Under the pieces are notes generated by a model. It searched no databases. It was not told the DNA's origin and saw only the letters and a program-made list of their open reading frames with translations. Positions 9,030 through 17,643 of a DNA stretch of 33,268 nt are shown here, piece by piece. Position numbers and translations under genes: made by a program. This DNA comes from Saprospiraceae bacterium. GTDB taxonomy: Bacteria; Bacteroidota; Bacteroidia; Chitinophagales; Saprospiraceae. Within the stretch, counting starts at the first letter, position 1. Every line of letters begins with the position of its first letter. The DNA is taken from the NCBI GenBank assembly GCA_022448945.1, contig JAKVCV010000030.1, positions 1,884 to 35,151 on the forward strand, given 5' to 3'.

Positions 9030-9506
9030 ATGATGACAGAACAAATTCATTCATCAGTCCCTGCCATATGGTTTTCTTTCATTGCGGAAAATATTGAGCA
9101 TAGCCATACAGCCATGCCTGATTCATGGCATTTTGGGATCACTAAAAAAGATGCTGACACATGTGTCATGCTTGTTAAAGCTGGTATAAAAACTGCATCA
9201 TCCGTTGCACTTGCTTCATATCTACATTATGAATCTCCAATCCCTACAGAAGGAGATTTTGCGATTATAACCAATTGGGAGGGTGAAGCACAATGTATTA
9301 TTCAAACAACCGCTGTTGAATTCGTTCCATTCAATGAGATAACAGAAGAATACGCTGTCAAAGAAGGTGAGGGAGATCAATCTTTAGCATACTGGAAAAA
9401 AATGCATTGGGAGTTTTTCTCTAAGGACTTAAGAAGTTTTAGTGAACCAATTACTGAAGACATGATGGTAGTTTGTGAAGAATTTGAAATGGTATACGAT
9501 CTTTAA
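9030..9506 (+). CDS. ASCH domain protein (YhfF-like)
   Basis: A 158-aa soluble protein with the ASCH (PUA-like) fold, proposed to bind RNA. Seen in sequence: the N-terminal W-F-MPDSWHFG segment, the LVKAGIKTASSVAL strand-turn that matches the G-KT-T core, EGDFAIITNWEGEAQCII, and the C-terminal FEMVYDL strand. Length fits the single-domain COG4405/YhfF type. Two adjacent ATG codons (9030, 9033) could start it. It follows the exonuclease on the same strand after 87 bases; the gap contains TATATTTG (8949-8956), a possible -7 element, so it may have its own transcript. Biochemical role unknown. Confidence 0.8.
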   Translation: MMTEQIHSSVPAIWFSFIAENIEHSHTAMPDSWHFGITKKDADTCVMLVKAGIKTASSVALASYLHYESPIPTEGDFAIITNWEGEAQCIIQTTAVEFVPFNEITEEYAVKEGEGDQSLAYWKKMHWEFFSKDLRSFSEPITEDMMVVCEEFEMVYDL

Positions 9507-9557
9507 TAAATCTAATCCATAGTTAATATTATAGACTATAAGACTTAAAAAACCTCT

Positions 9558-10898
9558 TCATTTTTTTTTACCCCTTTTTTTTGACTTAAACTTTTCTGCT
9601 TTACGGGCAAGACGTTTTTCTTTTGCTTTATTTACCTTTATGTTTTTTTGTTTCTTTTGATGTAATGCACCTTTAGAATCTTTAATTAAATTTACATCTT
9701 TTGTGGCATTTCTTTGTTGATAAGTTAGAACTTCATACTCAATGAGGTTTGTAGAGATTTCTAAATTTTTAGGTAATGGCAGAATATCAATTTTCTGATT
9801 CATTAAATTTTCTATTGATTTCAAATAATATAATTCCTTTGTAATTTCGATTTGATTAACAAAAGTAACAGCAATACCCTCAGCATTTGCTCTTGCAGTT
9901 CGCCCTACCCTATGAATATAGTTTTCGGGGTCGTCAGGGGTATCAATATTAACGACATGAGTAATGCCATCAAAGTCAAGACCACGTGCGATCAAATCAG
10001 TAGCTAACAAGACTCTATATTCTCCCATATCAAATTTTTGGACAGTGCGCAATCGATAATTTTGAGATTTATTGGAGTGTATAACTCCTATTTGTCCAGG
10101 ATATTCATGTTCAAGGGTTTCAAATAATAAATCAACCATCTTCTTTGTTGAATCAAACACAAGAACTTTAGCCCATTTTTTATCCGAAGAAAGCAAATGT
10201 TTTAGCAAATTGATTTTTGTATTATAGTTCGGCACTAGATATGCTTCCTGCTTAATTCCATCTGCTGAAGTACCCGAAGCAGCAATTTCTATTTTATGCG
10301 GGTTTTCAAAAACATTTCTAATTAAGGTATCTACTTCTTTAGTTATAGTGGCAGAAAAAAGGATATTCTGACGACGTTCTGGTAAAAGATCAAGTATGTC
10401 ATTCAATTGTTTACGAAAACCAAGATTAAGCATTTCATCCACCTCATCTATTACAAACTGCTTAATTTTTTTGAGCTTTACTCCCCTACTAAGTGCTAAG
10501 TCTACTAATCTTCCAGGAGTAGCCACTAATATATCCATTCCTGAGGCTAACCCATCTTTCTGAGTATTTATATTAACACCTCCATATACCCCACGAGTTC
10601 TTACATTCATGTATGAAGATAGTTTTTCAATCTCACCCATAACCTGAACGACCAATTCTCGAGTTGGTACAACAATAAGAACACGTGGGTGTTTTTGATC
10701 TGAATACTTCAATTGCCTCAGAATAGGCAACATATATGCAAAAGTTTTACCTGTTCCAGTTTGTGCAATACCTACAAGATCCCTTCCAGACATCAATAAA
10801 GGAAATGCCTTTATTTGAATTGGAGTTGGTTGCGTAAGCTTCAAATCATCAAGTGCATTACGCAATGGTGTATTTATATTTAAGTCATTAAATGTCAT
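9558..10898 (-). CDS. DEAD-box ATP-dependent RNA helicase
   Basis: A 446-aa helicase that unwinds short RNA duplexes with ATP; bacterial relatives act in ribosome assembly and RNA decay. Motifs in order (numbering from the ATG at 10898): Q motif QPTPIQ, motif I AQTGTGKT (45-52), PTRELV, TPGRL, motif II DEVD (151-154, Val replacing Ala), SAT (182-184), then in the second RecA domain ARGLDFDG and HRVGRTAR. The tail of about 35 residues is very basic (KRLARKAEKF, KSKKRGKKK) and probably binds RNA. The open frame extends to a TTG at 10916, but that codon overlaps a TATCTTTG promoter element, and MTFNDLNI is the usual family N-terminus. It converges with the ASCH gene, 51 bases apart. Confidence 0.93.
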   Translation of the reverse strand: MTFNDLNINTPLRNALDDLKLTQPTPIQIKAFPLLMSGRDLVGIAQTGTGKTFAYMLPILRQLKYSDQKHPRVLIVVPTRELVVQVMGEIEKLSSYMNVRTRGVYGGVNINTQKDGLASGMDILVATPGRLVDLALSRGVKLKKIKQFVIDEVDEMLNLGFRKQLNDILDLLPERRQNILFSATITKEVDTLIRNVFENPHKIEIAASGTSADGIKQEAYLVPNYNTKINLLKHLLSSDKKWAKVLVFDSTKKMVDLLFETLEHEYPGQIGVIHSNKSQNYRLRTVQKFDMGEYRVLLATDLIARGLDFDGITHVVNIDTPDDPENYIHRVGRTARANAEGIAVTFVNQIEITKELYYLKSIENLMNQKIDILPLPKNLEISTNLIEYEVLTYQQRNATKDVNLIKDSKGALHQKKQKNIKVNKAKEKRLARKAEKFKSKKRGKKK

Positions 10899-10913
10899 TT
10901 GGTACAATTTACA

Positions 10914-10921
10914 CAAAGATA
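10914..10921 (-). promoter_or_regulatory. -7 promoter element of the DEAD-box helicase gene
   Basis: Minus strand TATCTTTG matches TAnnTTTG and lies 15 bases upstream of the ATG at 10898, which would leave a leader of about 10 bases. No convincing TTTG -33 box is seen at the right distance. It overlaps the upstream TTG codon at 10916 and so argues against that start. Confidence 0.45.
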
Positions 10922-11000
10922 AGGATAAATGTGTGAATAGAAAAGATGCCTATTATGGCATCATAATCCTTGCGATTACAAATATTGAAAATGATATGAT

Positions 11001-11039
11001 ATAAAAAAATGACTACTTACAATTTGTAAGCAGTCATTT
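11001..11039 (-). terminator. Intrinsic terminator of the DUF2723 gene
   Basis: Stem AAATGACT(A)CTTAC (11007-11020) pairs with GTAAG(C)AGTCATTT (11026-11039), with a single A-C mismatch and a 5-base loop. On the minus strand a T run follows down to 11003. It lies 27 bases past the stop of the leftward gene at 11066. Confidence 0.8.
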
Positions 11040-11065
11040 ATATATTGTTATGATTATATTTAATT

Positions 11066-14000
11066 CTAATTATTTGGCACAACAGGAGAAGGTGCCTGAT
11101 TAGGGATGAAAACTTTTAATTCATTTGTAATTTCTTCCTTAAAAGCTTCGTCAGTACTAGAACCAAGGAGTTGCATTGCGCCTTGAACCATACCTATTGT
11201 CTCTCTCATATCCCTATCGAAAATCGATCTGTCTGGTTCTAATAAACCAACATAAAAATTCATACGATTCACTAATGCGGAGGTTAGTGTTCTTAATTCC
11301 TTTTGAGCCTTTTCAACTTCCCCTAAAGTATAATAGAATCGAATTGCCTGTAAACCCATTCTATTTTGATCATAAGGAAAATTAAAATGTGGGAAAGATT
11401 CAAAAAACTTATCTACTGAAGCAATAGCTTTTTCATTTTTACCTTCATTAATAAGCGCATCAATTAAACGAATAAAGCCATATTGCAGGCTATGTACAGA
11501 AGGCATATAACTTTCATTAATAAAAAAGGCTTCTTGGTCAAAACCACCCCATTTAAATTTACCGGGTTGTTCTGAAGTGCCGACCATATTCTCAAACATT
11601 AAATCAGTATCAACTTTACCCATTAAAATAGCCATTGAAGGCTGACTAGGCGTTTTAAATGGTACAATTCTTAAAGCCATCCCTTCAAGCATCAAATAAT
11701 CCTTAAGTCCCATTATTTTTTCTGGCCTGCAGGTTACAGCAAAATATATAGGGCGTTCCCATCCACGTTTTGCATTAGTCGATATGATATCTATAAGTGC
11801 AATCTCATCCTTCATCATATATTGACCAGCTTTTAATTTAAAATTCACTTTATCAAGAATCATAGAATCAGGAATACTTGCAGGAAGCGCACCATTTGAT
11901 ATTGCTTTTTCTTTATCAACTGGCAAATAAACATTTCTGGCAGGAATAATACTTTCAAATTGATCAAGAAGCCGAACATCAAGTTTTTGTTTGTTTGGTC
12001 CAAGTTTATCAACATCACCTATAATTTTAACAACATCATGAAGGTTAACAGACTTTTCAGTAATTGGAACAAATGGCAAATAGTTGCGCTTTCTGCCCTT
12101 ATATGCCGATTTAGGAATAGTCATTTCAACCTTTGGTGATTCATTAATTTTTCTACGCAATTGATCAATATACCAATCAACTGCTAATAAGCTAAAGTTG
12201 ATAACACGCACATCAGGACGAATATTTTCTACTTCTTGAGCATACCAAAGAGGATATGTATCATTATCTCCATATGTAAAAACAAGTGCATTCTCCGCAC
12301 AAGATTCTAAAAAGTTAATAGCATAGTCCCTGGCACCATATTGGCGTGCCCTTGAATGATCATCCCAATTCTGAAAGCCCATAATAAGAGGGGCAATCAA
12401 CACTAACAAAGTAGCCAATATTGCTGCAATATTACCTGCAATTTTTTCTTTAAATTTTTCATATAAATAGGGAACTGCCATACCCATCCATATACAAAAA
12501 GTAAAAATTGAACCTACAATTACATAATCCCTTTCACGCGGTTCTCTAGGCGGCTGGTTAGTAAATACAATAATTGCTAAGCCAGTCATCAGAAATAAAA
12601 CACCAATAGCAGCAGCCTCTCTTTTTCGTTTTGAAAGATGAAAAAACAAACCAATCAAACCAAAAAGAAAAGGAAGAAAGTAATAAGTATTTCTTGACTT
12701 TTCATTTTTAATATAATCGGGCAAATTTGATTGTTTATGTATTCTCATTGCATCTATAGGACCTATGCCTGAAATCCAGTTCCCTTTAGTTGGGCTATTA
12801 TAAACACCCTGAAAAGCATTTTGTCGACCAATAAAGTTCCATGCAAAATACCTCCAATACATATAGCCTATTTGATAATCAAAGAAAAAGCTAATATTAT
12901 CACGCATTGTAGGTTTATCTATTACATCCATCCATTGTTTATAATCACTATCCTTATCTAAATGTCCTAAGCGAGGGAATAACATCATATTACTTGGGTC
13001 GTAAATTACATTCATTTTCTCATCAACAACCTCATAAATGAGCTTGCCATCTTTTTCCACTGGTCTATATACATCTTTATCTTTTTCAAAAGTTCTCTGT
13101 TGGTTTTTATTATCTGCAGCAAAATGCGGCCCATATAGAAGAGGTCGCGTACCATATTGTTCACGATTAAGATAAGACAACATACTATAGGGATCACTTG
13201 GATTATTCATATTTATTGCAGCTTGTGCATTAGCACGGACGACAACCATCCCATAAGAAGAAAAACCAATCAAGATCATTGCAAACATCATAGTACCTAA
13301 ATGTAAGTAATAATTTTCCTTTTTATGAGCATATCTTAAAGTAGCAACAACACCAGCTATTAAAGCAAGAATAAAGACAAGTACACCTGTACCCATACTC
13401 ATTCCTATACCATTAACAAAAAAGTAATCAAAGGCAGCAGCCATCTGTGGCAACCTAGGAATAATAAAATATTGAACAGCAACCAAACCAATAAAACCAC
13501 CTAAAAAGCCTATAAATGTACTTTGCCAAGTAAAATCATTTTCTCCATTTTGGAGTTCTTTTTGCTTATAATAAAACAATACTCCTAAAAATGGGAAAGC
13601 CAATAAACTCAACAAATGAACACCTATAGACAAACCCATCATATAAGCAATGAATACCAACCATCTATCTGCTTTAGGGTGATCAGAAATATACCACCTC
13701 AATGCAGCCCACATTACAAGGCCTGAAAATCCAGAAGACATTGCATACACTTCCCCTTCAACAGCAGAAAACCATACTGATGTAGCAAAGGTAGTAGCAA
13801 GAGCTGCTACAACTCCAGATCCAAGAATAGCTATAGTTTGTCCTCCCTGTTCAGGAATTCCTTTTCGTCCTACCATTGCCAATTTGCTCAATATAATTGT
13901 CGACCAACAGACAAACAATACCAAAAATGCCGTACATATACCAGACATAACGTTAAGGGCATAAGCTATTGAAGAAGGATCATCAGAAATAAATGTTGCA

Positions 14001-14200
14001 ACCCATGCAAACATACGCCCAATCATTAAAAACAATGGTGCACCAGGTGGGTGTACAACTTCTAATTTATAGGCTGCAGAAATAAATTCACCACAATCCC
14101 ATAAACTTGCAGTTGGTTCTGCAGAAAGCATATACACAAAAGCAGCTATTAAAAACATTAACCAACCGGTAATACTGCTAAGCTTATTAAATGATTTCAT
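11066..14200 (-). CDS. DUF2723 polytopic membrane protein, probable GT-C glycosyltransferase
   Basis: A 1044-aa inner-membrane protein counted from the ATG at 14200 (MKSFNKLSS); the frame runs on to 14254, but the added residues are not family-like. The first half carries about 10-12 hydrophobic helices. The first loop holds the DUF2723 hallmark WDCGEF (Asp35, Glu38) followed by HPPGAPL (50-56), resembling the acidic catalytic loop of GT-C mannosyltransferases. The C-terminal half is soluble, includes YGDNDTYPLWYAQE, and ends in TPR-like helices. The family is related to eukaryotic TMEM260, an O-mannosyltransferase, so a role in protein O-glycosylation outside the inner membrane is a reasonable inference, unproven here. 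It is a single-gene unit with its own promoter and terminator. Confidence 0.88.
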   Translation of the reverse strand: MKSFNKLSSITGWLMFLIAAFVYMLSAEPTASLWDCGEFISAAYKLEVVHPPGAPLFLMIGRMFAWVATFISDDPSSIAYALNVMSGICTAFLVLFVCWSTIILSKLAMVGRKGIPEQGGQTIAILGSGVVAALATTFATSVWFSAVEGEVYAMSSGFSGLVMWAALRWYISDHPKADRWLVFIAYMMGLSIGVHLLSLLAFPFLGVLFYYKQKELQNGENDFTWQSTFIGFLGGFIGLVAVQYFIIPRLPQMAAAFDYFFVNGIGMSMGTGVLVFILALIAGVVATLRYAHKKENYYLHLGTMMFAMILIGFSSYGMVVVRANAQAAINMNNPSDPYSMLSYLNREQYGTRPLLYGPHFAADNKNQQRTFEKDKDVYRPVEKDGKLIYEVVDEKMNVIYDPSNMMLFPRLGHLDKDSDYKQWMDVIDKPTMRDNISFFFDYQIGYMYWRYFAWNFIGRQNAFQGVYNSPTKGNWISGIGPIDAMRIHKQSNLPDYIKNEKSRNTYYFLPFLFGLIGLFFHLSKRKREAAAIGVLFLMTGLAIIVFTNQPPREPRERDYVIVGSIFTFCIWMGMAVPYLYEKFKEKIAGNIAAILATLLVLIAPLIMGFQNWDDHSRARQYGARDYAINFLESCAENALVFTYGDNDTYPLWYAQEVENIRPDVRVINFSLLAVDWYIDQLRRKINESPKVEMTIPKSAYKGRKRNYLPFVPITEKSVNLHDVVKIIGDVDKLGPNKQKLDVRLLDQFESIIPARNVYLPVDKEKAISNGALPASIPDSMILDKVNFKLKAGQYMMKDEIALIDIISTNAKRGWERPIYFAVTCRPEKIMGLKDYLMLEGMALRIVPFKTPSQPSMAILMGKVDTDLMFENMVGTSEQPGKFKWGGFDQEAFFINESYMPSVHSLQYGFIRLIDALINEGKNEKAIASVDKFFESFPHFNFPYDQNRMGLQAIRFYYTLGEVEKAQKELRTLTSALVNRMNFYVGLLEPDRSIFDRDMRETIGMVQGAMQLLGSSTDEAFKEEITNELKVFIPNQAPSPVVPNN

Positions 14201-14340
14201 TATTATTATTTGATATTTTTCAATTTTAGAAATATTAAATATAGAGATATACAAATATCAAAATCTAAAATTAAATGATTAAATAGTAATTTGCTTTTCA
14301 TTAAAGAAAATGCATCTATAGACTTGAGATATAGAAGTTA

Positions 14341-14371
14341 CAAAGGTAGAAAATATGCTTTCTTATGCAAA
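14341..14371 (-). promoter_or_regulatory. Bacteroidota-type promoter of the DUF2723 gene
   Basis: On the minus strand TTTG (14371-14368) is followed after exactly 19 bases by TACCTTTG (14348-14341), a full match to the TTTG / TAnnTTTG consensus. It predicts a leader of about 130-135 bases before the ATG at 14200. Confidence 0.65.
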
Positions 14372-14805
14372 AGATATGACTTGTTTTATACTCTATAATT
14401 CATATTAAACAAAACAAAAAAAAAATAATACTTTATTTTTTGTTATTATTTAAATTAACCTGTATATTGTACCCAACCTTTAACATTAATTTAAACTATT
14501 CTTAAATAATAACATCTCAACATCTTTCGTTTCATTATGGAAAACAATTTCAAAACGGAACTGAATTATATATATTTATATATGTATTGCGCTGTAGATT
14601 AATTAATTAAGAGAGGCATGGTTTTTAGGCATAATGTTTAATACATGGTATAATTACATTTATTAATAAAAAAATTAAAAATCGGTAACATTTTGGATTG
14701 AGTATTCATTAATCATTAAACCTAATAAGTAACTAAATAATGAGAATATAAAAGTCAGATTTGTACTAACCAGTTAATTTATTGTATAATTTACCCCTTT
14801 TTAAC
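14372..14805. other. Divergent intergenic region, nothing further recognised
   Basis: Very AT-rich gap between the leftward DUF2723 gene and the rightward cNMP-binding gene. Apart from the DUF2723 promoter at its left edge I see no open frame of convincing size, hairpin or consensus promoter for the rightward gene. Confidence 0.5.
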
Positions 14806-15279
14806 ATGATTACCTTATATAACACTTACAGGCCTTCTGAGCAAAAAATTGCTCACTATCCAGATCTAAAAGATCTTATACAAGAACATGTTTATGTTCG
14901 TAAGATTTCAAAAAAAGAAACATTATTACTACAAGGTAGTAAATGCAATAGCATCTACTTTGTACTTAATGGCTTAATAAAACAAACTTCGTTTGTAAAT
15001 AAAATAAAGAAAGTAGATAAATTATTTCTTGAGGGAAGTATCGCTACTGACTTAAATAGTCTTCTAGATGATACAAAATCAAATGTCTCTTTCGAAGCTG
15101 CTGCTGGTACAGAACTCTGGGTGCTAGATTCTGAAAATTTTCATAAATTGATAGCTAAAGACCCAGAATTTAAAAATCAACTGGTAAGTTCGATTAAGAA
15201 ACTTGATGAAAGTAGAGAAAAAGATTTCAATTATCATTTGCTAATGGCACTTTATAAAAATCTTGAAAACTTAAGTTAA
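14806..15279 (+). CDS. Cyclic-nucleotide-binding domain protein lacking an HTH domain
   Basis: A 157-aa protein with a Crp/Fnr-type cNMP-binding beta-roll: VRKISKKETLLLQGSKCNSIYFVL is the usual opening (quoted in part: ETLLLQGSKCN, IYFVLNGLIK), then FLEGSIATDLNSLL and ELWVLDSENFHKLI, and a helical segment at the C-terminus. Crp-family regulators from Bacteroidota are usually about 190-200 aa with a C-terminal winged helix; here the chain stops after the dimerisation-like helix, so no DNA-binding domain is present. The E-RxA phosphate-binding motif of true cAMP binders is not obvious. The ATG at 14806 is preferred over a TTG at 14782. Its own terminator follows at 15354. It might be a degenerate regulator or a ligand-sensing subunit; function unknown. 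Confidence 0.75.
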   Translation: MITLYNTYRPSEQKIAHYPDLKDLIQEHVYVRKISKKETLLLQGSKCNSIYFVLNGLIKQTSFVNKIKKVDKLFLEGSIATDLNSLLDDTKSNVSFEAAAGTELWVLDSENFHKLIAKDPEFKNQLVSSIKKLDESREKDFNYHLLMALYKNLENLS

Positions 15280-15353
15280 TTCCCCCGAATCTATGCAATA
15301 TTAAAATTCGTTCTTCAATAAAATTTTATTGTAATATATATACATTTTCTTAC

Positions 15354-15386
15354 AAAAGGCCATCAGTTAAAACTGATGGCCTTTTT
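15354..15386 (+). terminator. Strong intrinsic terminator after the cNMP-binding gene
   Basis: A perfect 14-bp stem (15354-15367 with 15372-15385) with a TAAA loop, GC-rich core GGCCATCAGT and terminal T run. It lies 75 bases past the stop at 15279. The A run on the left means it could also work on the minus strand. Confidence 0.85.
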
Positions 15387-15640
15387 GTTTCTATGAATAT
15401 CTTTTTGTAGATTCTACCTACCTACTCGTTAGACTTTGAAATATTTTAAACCGAAATATTATACAAAAATTGAAACAAAAATTATTAATTAAACCTCAAT
15501 AATACTCAGGATAGATTATTATAAAAATAAATAATGATATCAAATATTTTAAAGCATAACCATCTCAAGTTTTATTCCTCTAATCTATTTTCACTATTTT
15601 AGATTTAAATTATTATTTTATATTACATGTATAAATTTCG
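15387..15640. other. AT-rich intergenic stretch, nothing recognised
   Basis: Between the terminator at 15354-15386 and the next ATG at 15641 the sequence is AT-rich without a convincing ORF, hairpin or full TTTG/TAnnTTTG promoter pair. Confidence 0.5.
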
Positions 15641-16063
15641 ATGTCTGACAACCAAAAGGAACTTAAATACAAAATTGAAAAGCTAGTAAAATCCAAGCAA
15701 TCTGAAAATAACTATATTGCACTAACTTTAATGCAAACACAACTAGGAATGTCATTTGAAGAATCTTTTAATGCTTTGGAAATAACCTTAGTTAAAGAGG
15801 CTTCACTTTTTACTGATAATATTTATCTAGTTAAAATACTTGATTACAATATTTATTACGCTGTGGAGCATTGTTGGGCTACTATAAAAGAATATCCTTT
15901 CTTGGAAATTCGAAGAACTATAAAACAATCTCTAAAGGTCCTTAATAAATACAATAAAATTTTTACGATTGATTTCTTTGAAAGCGAAAATCAACGTGAT
16001 ATGTTTGAAGCAATGAGTGCCCTACCTAATCTGGGAGAAGGACTTGAAGAACTATTATCTTAA
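15641..16063 (+). CDS. Hypothetical 140-aa protein
   Basis: A soluble, mixed-charge protein that I do not recognise. It has no signal peptide or transmembrane segment. The N-terminal 50 residues look helical (KYKIEKLVKSKQSENN, then YIALTLMQTQLGMSFEES), the middle contains aromatic residues (YNIYYAVEHCW), and the end is acidic (LGEGLEELLS). The coding frame is clean with an ATG start. It converges with lysA, the stops only 16 bases apart with no hairpin between. It is separated by a strong terminator from the cNMP-binding gene, so it is probably transcribed alone. Confidence 0.6.
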   Translation: MSDNQKELKYKIEKLVKSKQSENNYIALTLMQTQLGMSFEESFNALEITLVKEASLFTDNIYLVKILDYNIYYAVEHCWATIKEYPFLEIRRTIKQSLKVLNKYNKIFTIDFFESENQRDMFEAMSALPNLGEGLEELLS

Positions 16064-16079
16064 ACAAGACACAAAAACC

Positions 16080-17348
16080 CTATGAATTACCAGCTTTTTC
16101 TGAATTAAAATCCAATTGAGGGTCAGTCTGATTATATAACAGATCTTCAAAAGACTCTCTTTTTCGAATCAAATGTGCCGCTCCTTTATGAATCAAAACC
16201 TCTGCAGGTCTATATCTACTGTTATAATTCGATGCCATTGAAAAACAGTATGCACCAGCATTTTTAAAACACAAAATATCTCCTTCTTTGATTTCATTAA
16301 TTTTGCGATTCCAACCAAAGGTATCAGTTTCGCAAATGTAACCTACAACAGTATAAATTTTAGGTTTTCCAAGTGGATTTGATATATTCATTATATGATG
16401 ATGTGCTCCATAAAACATAGGTCGTATCATATGATTAAATCCCGTATCCAATCCCGCAAAAACAGCCGATGTGGTTTGTTTAATTACATTTGTCCTGGCT
16501 AAAAAATAACCAGCTTCACTGACCAAAAATTTACCTGGCTCAAAAGCAAGTGTTAGATCTTTTCCTGTTTCTTCACAGAATGCATTGAAACGTTCACTCA
16601 TCATATTACCAAAATCCTCCATATTGGTTTCAATATCATTTTCCTTATATTTAACCTTAAAACCAGAACCAAAATCTATGTATTTTAAATTATCAAATTT
16701 GCGAGCTACATTAAAAAGTAATGCAGCAGCATGTGAAAAAACATCTACATCTAAAATATCAGAACCAGTATGCATATGGACTCCTTCTATCTGTATATTA
16801 AGTGTATCTACAAGTCTTTCCACTAATGGCATCTGATGAATAGATATACCAAATTTTGAATCTATATGGCCCACTGAGATTTTTGCATGTCCTCCTGCCA
16901 TTATATGAGGATTAATCCGAATGCATAAAGGATGATTAGGATGATTCATTCCCATGTATTCTAGTGTCTCTATATTATCTATATTCACCTTTACACCTAA
17001 CTTCATACAAGCTTCCAGTTCTTCAATTGAAACTGAATTAGGTGTATAGATAATATCTTTGGGGTCAAACCCTGCCTCCAATCCAAGTCTGATTTCCTGA
17101 TAGGATACTGCATCAAGCCCCGAACCCAGGTTTTTTAAAAGCCGTAAAATAGTAATATTAGTAAGCGCTTTACAGGCATAATTTATTTTAACTTTTTTAA
17201 CTTTTTTCAACGCATTTTTCATCTTTGAATATTGTGCCTCTATCTTGGCAGAATCATAGACAAATAAAGGAGTGTCATAATCTTGAGTAAGTTGCAGAAC
17301 GTCTACACCTCCAATTTCAAATCGTTTTGTTGTTTCATTCAAAAACAT
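16080..17348 (-). CDS. lysA: Diaminopimelate decarboxylase
   Basis: A 422-aa PLP enzyme of the alanine-racemase-fold decarboxylases, converting meso-diaminopimelate to L-lysine and CO2, the last step of lysine synthesis. Visible signatures: the PLP lysine Lys60 in NYACKALTN, GSGLDAVSYQEI, HMHTGSDI, the glycine-rich FGSGFKV, EPGKFLVSEAG (phosphate-binding region), and CETDTFG, the second-subunit active-site cysteine motif. Length fits LysA (about 400-420). The ATG at 17348 is preferred to the TTG at 17357. Related carboxynorspermidine decarboxylases are shorter and lack this motif set. Upstream, the terminator at 17405-17442 separates it from the cyclophilin unit, so it has its own promoter; CAAAATATA just before the start may be part of it. 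Confidence 0.92.
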   Translation of the reverse strand: MFLNETTKRFEIGGVDVLQLTQDYDTPLFVYDSAKIEAQYSKMKNALKKVKKVKINYACKALTNITILRLLKNLGSGLDAVSYQEIRLGLEAGFDPKDIIYTPNSVSIEELEACMKLGVKVNIDNIETLEYMGMNHPNHPLCIRINPHIMAGGHAKISVGHIDSKFGISIHQMPLVERLVDTLNIQIEGVHMHTGSDILDVDVFSHAAALLFNVARKFDNLKYIDFGSGFKVKYKENDIETNMEDFGNMMSERFNAFCEETGKDLTLAFEPGKFLVSEAGYFLARTNVIKQTTSAVFAGLDTGFNHMIRPMFYGAHHHIMNISNPLGKPKIYTVVGYICETDTFGWNRKINEIKEGDILCFKNAGAYCFSMASNYNSRYRPAEVLIHKGAAHLIRKRESFEDLLYNQTDPQLDFNSEKAGNS

Positions 17349-17404
17349 AATGGTCAAAATATATTTTAGTGATTATAAAGCTTTTGTTTATTACTATTTT
17401 AAAA

Positions 17405-17442
17405 TAAAAAAAAGCGATTAGACATTTTTGACTAACCGCTTT
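17405..17442 (-). terminator. Intrinsic terminator after the 50-aa ORF
   Basis: Stem AAAGCGATTAG (17411-17421) pairs with CTAACCGCTTT (17432-17442), with one A-C mismatch and a 10-base loop. On the minus strand it is followed by a long T run. It lies 25 bases beyond the stop of the leftward 50-aa ORF and just upstream of lysA. Confidence 0.8.
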
Positions 17443-17466
17443 TATTAATTATCATATTATATTATA

Positions 17467-17619
17467 CTAGTAGTCAAAGTCATTGAAAAAAATAAATTTC
17501 TTTTTCGTTTCTTTTATAAATTCAGCACCCTTATAGGACTTACATAGGAAAGTCAATATATTACCATCCTGTATCTTAGCTATTAATTTCATCCTGCGAA
17601 TATAGCGATTTTGTTTCAT
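17467..17619 (-). CDS. Small basic protein of 50 aa, unknown
   Basis: An ATG-initiated frame starting MKQNRYIRRMK and ending in FNDFDY then TAG. The N-terminus is basic, the middle is hydrophobic-mixed (LIAKIQDGNILTFLC), then KETKKKFIFF. It begins 25 bases after the cyclophilin stop on the same strand and ends 25 bases before a strong terminator, so it fills the space that would otherwise be an unusually long 3' tail. It has no signal peptide. It could also be untranslated 3' sequence; conservation would settle it. No family recognised. Confidence 0.5.
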   Translation of the reverse strand: MKQNRYIRRMKLIAKIQDGNILTFLCKSYKGAEFIKETKKKFIFFNDFDY

Positions 17620-17643
17620 AGTACAAACAATTCATTATAAAGG

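Noticed and set aside
9507-9557. Terminator between the ASCH and helicase genes
   Set aside because: Only a 5-bp ATAGT/ACTAT pairing was found, too weak to call.
10149-10470. DEVD in place of DEAD in the helicase as a sign of lost function
   Set aside because: All other motifs are intact and Val at this position occurs in working relatives of the family, so it was kept only as a note.
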